From positions 15,686,001-15,750,000 of the forward strand of contig OZ316896.1 of the NCBI GenBank assembly GCA_973895155.1: a stretch of DNA of 64,000 bases, in the 5' to 3' direction. The notes beneath the pieces are model-generated. The model saw nothing but the letters and a program-made list of their open reading frames with translations. It was not told the origin of the DNA and ran no database searches. Position numbers and translations under genes: made by a program. This document shows, in pieces, positions 62,301-64,000 of this stretch (the stretch's first letter is position 1; every line of letters starts with the position of its first letter). Source of the DNA: Marsupella aquatica (lineage: Eukaryota; Marchantiophyta).

Positions 62301-64000
62301 GATAAATGGGTTCAAATTATATTTTATATCACTAAATTTAGTTATTTTAATAGACACATTGTCTTCAATTCATATTACTATAATTTTTTATTGTCATTTA
62401 TTAAATCAAAATTTTTTCATCTTGCGATACTCCAAATTATTAGTTTAATACGTATTATAAAATTTATCGATATCAATTCAAATCAAATAACATACATTAA
62501 GATGTCAGATATACTAAAGAGGAATGGATGGTTAATAATTTTCTTATTTCATGTCGTTCTTGATTTAAAAATCTAAAATATAATCTATGAACTTTGAGAC
62601 AAACTCATTCACAATTTTAGATATCTTTCTATATGATCTTATTAACTAGACTGAGTTTTAGAATAAACTTTATGTTTAATATAAGATAAAAATAGAGTTA
62701 AGTCTTGATTTGGTGAACATTCAGGTTCTTAACCTTAGTAATATCAACAACTATGTCATTGAAAATATTGAAATGAGAGATATTAAAGAATTCTCATGAT
62801 CACATGATTCTTATCTTATGATAAAAATCAAACATATCTTATACCATAAATTGACAATCTAGCAATGTTACGTTAAACTAGCATGTCTTCACCCTAAACT
62901 TTGACACATGAAATAGTCAAAACTCTTAAATTTCAATGTGTTTTAATAAAATTAGATCCATAAAAAGGATGCACAATATCAATTATGAGTCCATCGAAAT
63001 TGTAAATTTATATCTATGATTAGTGATAAGATCGTCATCTTCAAATCAAAGATCTCAACTAATGGTTATTTATTGGTGGCATAACTCTCCAAGAAATGAA
63101 TCTTAAATTTGTTATGAAAATCAATGATATAATTATCCGATTCAATCTCAAATGTTGTCGACTCGTGTTGGGTCTACATTTAATTTTTTTTTCTTTCGCG
63201 TTGTTATTGGCTAACTAAATTGATTTCCACACTTTCCGATTGCCCTTTTAAAAATATTATGATTTACTAATATCAAATGTTGATTGGTAAACATCGTATA
63301 ATCTTTAAAAAGATATTGACATTTTGTGATACAAATTTATAATTTAGTTATATTTGTATAATGCAACGTCTGATTGCGAACAAAAATACTCGATCACAAG
63401 CACCAATATTCCTAAATCTAAAAACAATGGTACTTCAATATATACTCGTATTTTTAATTTTGAAATTTGCAATACATGTAAGATGTTATGGGACATAAAT
63501 TAGTATGGATATAATTTGTTTTGGGGCTAAAATTTATCATGATGTTCTCTTAATATATGAAAATTTATTTATTTTAATATGTTATAGATTATATAAATAG
63601 TTTAGTAGTTAGATTATTATATTTAGATTTTAATAACTATTTTAGCTATAGTATACGAACTACAGTAGTTCCACCAACTACAATAATTTTAGTGACAGTT
63701 TCTTCACACTAGGTCTCGAATGAACGGTTTTATTCACACTAGGCCTCGAATCGGCCTATCTTCTTTCCACATAACCCAAGTCAAGTCATAGATTGCAATT
63801 TCCAATGAATCCTACAATTAAATAAGTCAATTATAGAAAACAAAGACTATGATCTTAAAATTTACCATAGATGATATAATCACAGGCTCTGGCATCCTAA
63901 GCATAACATTGTATCTTTCATCTCCATACTTTCTAACTAAAATATCTCTATAATTAATCTTTTTACGACATATCACTCTAATGTCAATAGATGAAGGAAA
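59301..64000. other. Very AT-rich sequence, no recognisable gene
   Basis: From about 59.3 kb to the end the sequence becomes strongly AT-rich, with many A and T runs and TA runs (for example near 62040-62052 and 62200-62220). A 28-bp tandem repeat lies at 59840-59923, and near 63710-63750 CACACTAGG(T/C)CTCGAAT is duplicated. Open frames such as 62256-62576 are explained by composition and show no motif. Confidence 0.45.
59840..59923. repeat. 28-bp tandem repeat, three units
   Basis: The unit TTAACTTTGATTTTCTATTT followed by AACATATT or a variant repeats three times at 28-bp spacing. Confidence 0.9.

Noticed and set aside
62256-62576. A 106-codon frame in the AT-rich end
   Set aside because: Its Ile/Phe/Leu/Tyr/Lys bias follows from base composition; no motif, splice context or neighbour supports it.

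Overview
The window looks like nuclear DNA of a land plant. It carries spliced genes of plant-type families: an SHV3/GDPDL-type GPI-anchored protein, a LOG2/LUL-type RING ubiquitin ligase, a plant TLDc protein and cytosolic ribosomal protein uS17 (RPS11). There is also a degraded fragment of the chloroplast gene ndhF. Introns are of moderate size, gene density is low, and the intergenic space is filled with tandem repeats and decayed transposable elements. The species cannot be named from sequence alone.

Layout. 1-3595: no recognisable gene, one long tandem duplication. 3596-10169 (-): eight-exon GDPDL gene. 10170-20265: repeat-rich gap. 20266-22260 (-): four-exon gene, not recognised, possibly organelle-targeted. 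22261-26721: gap with a MITE-like inverted repeat and short tandem arrays. 26722-29352 (+): six-exon SsuA/THI5-like gene. 31195-32530 (-): five-exon RPS11 gene with telo-box motifs upstream. 32531-36393: repeats, a solo LTR with a 5-bp target-site duplication, and a second inverted-repeat element. 36394-40726 (+): seven-exon TLDc gene. 44485-46831 (-): three-exon LUL-type E3 ligase. 46832-64000: no intact gene. It holds microsatellites, minisatellites, a LINE-like remnant containing the ndhF fragment, a 161-bp tandem satellite and, from about 59.3 kb, a very AT-rich stretch.

The gene models were rebuilt by hand from splice sites and reading phase, and all six close in frame. The genes are not functionally linked: they cover cell-wall/GPI biology, an uncharacterised protein, a periplasmic-binding-protein fold related to thiamine-pyrimidine proteins, translation, TLDc biology and ubiquitination. 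The THI5-like and RPS11 genes are convergent, RPS11 and TLDc divergent, TLDc and LUL convergent. I found no evidence for a new multi-gene system. The most novel items are the unrecognised gene at 20.3-22.3 kb and the intron-rich SsuA/THI5-like gene.
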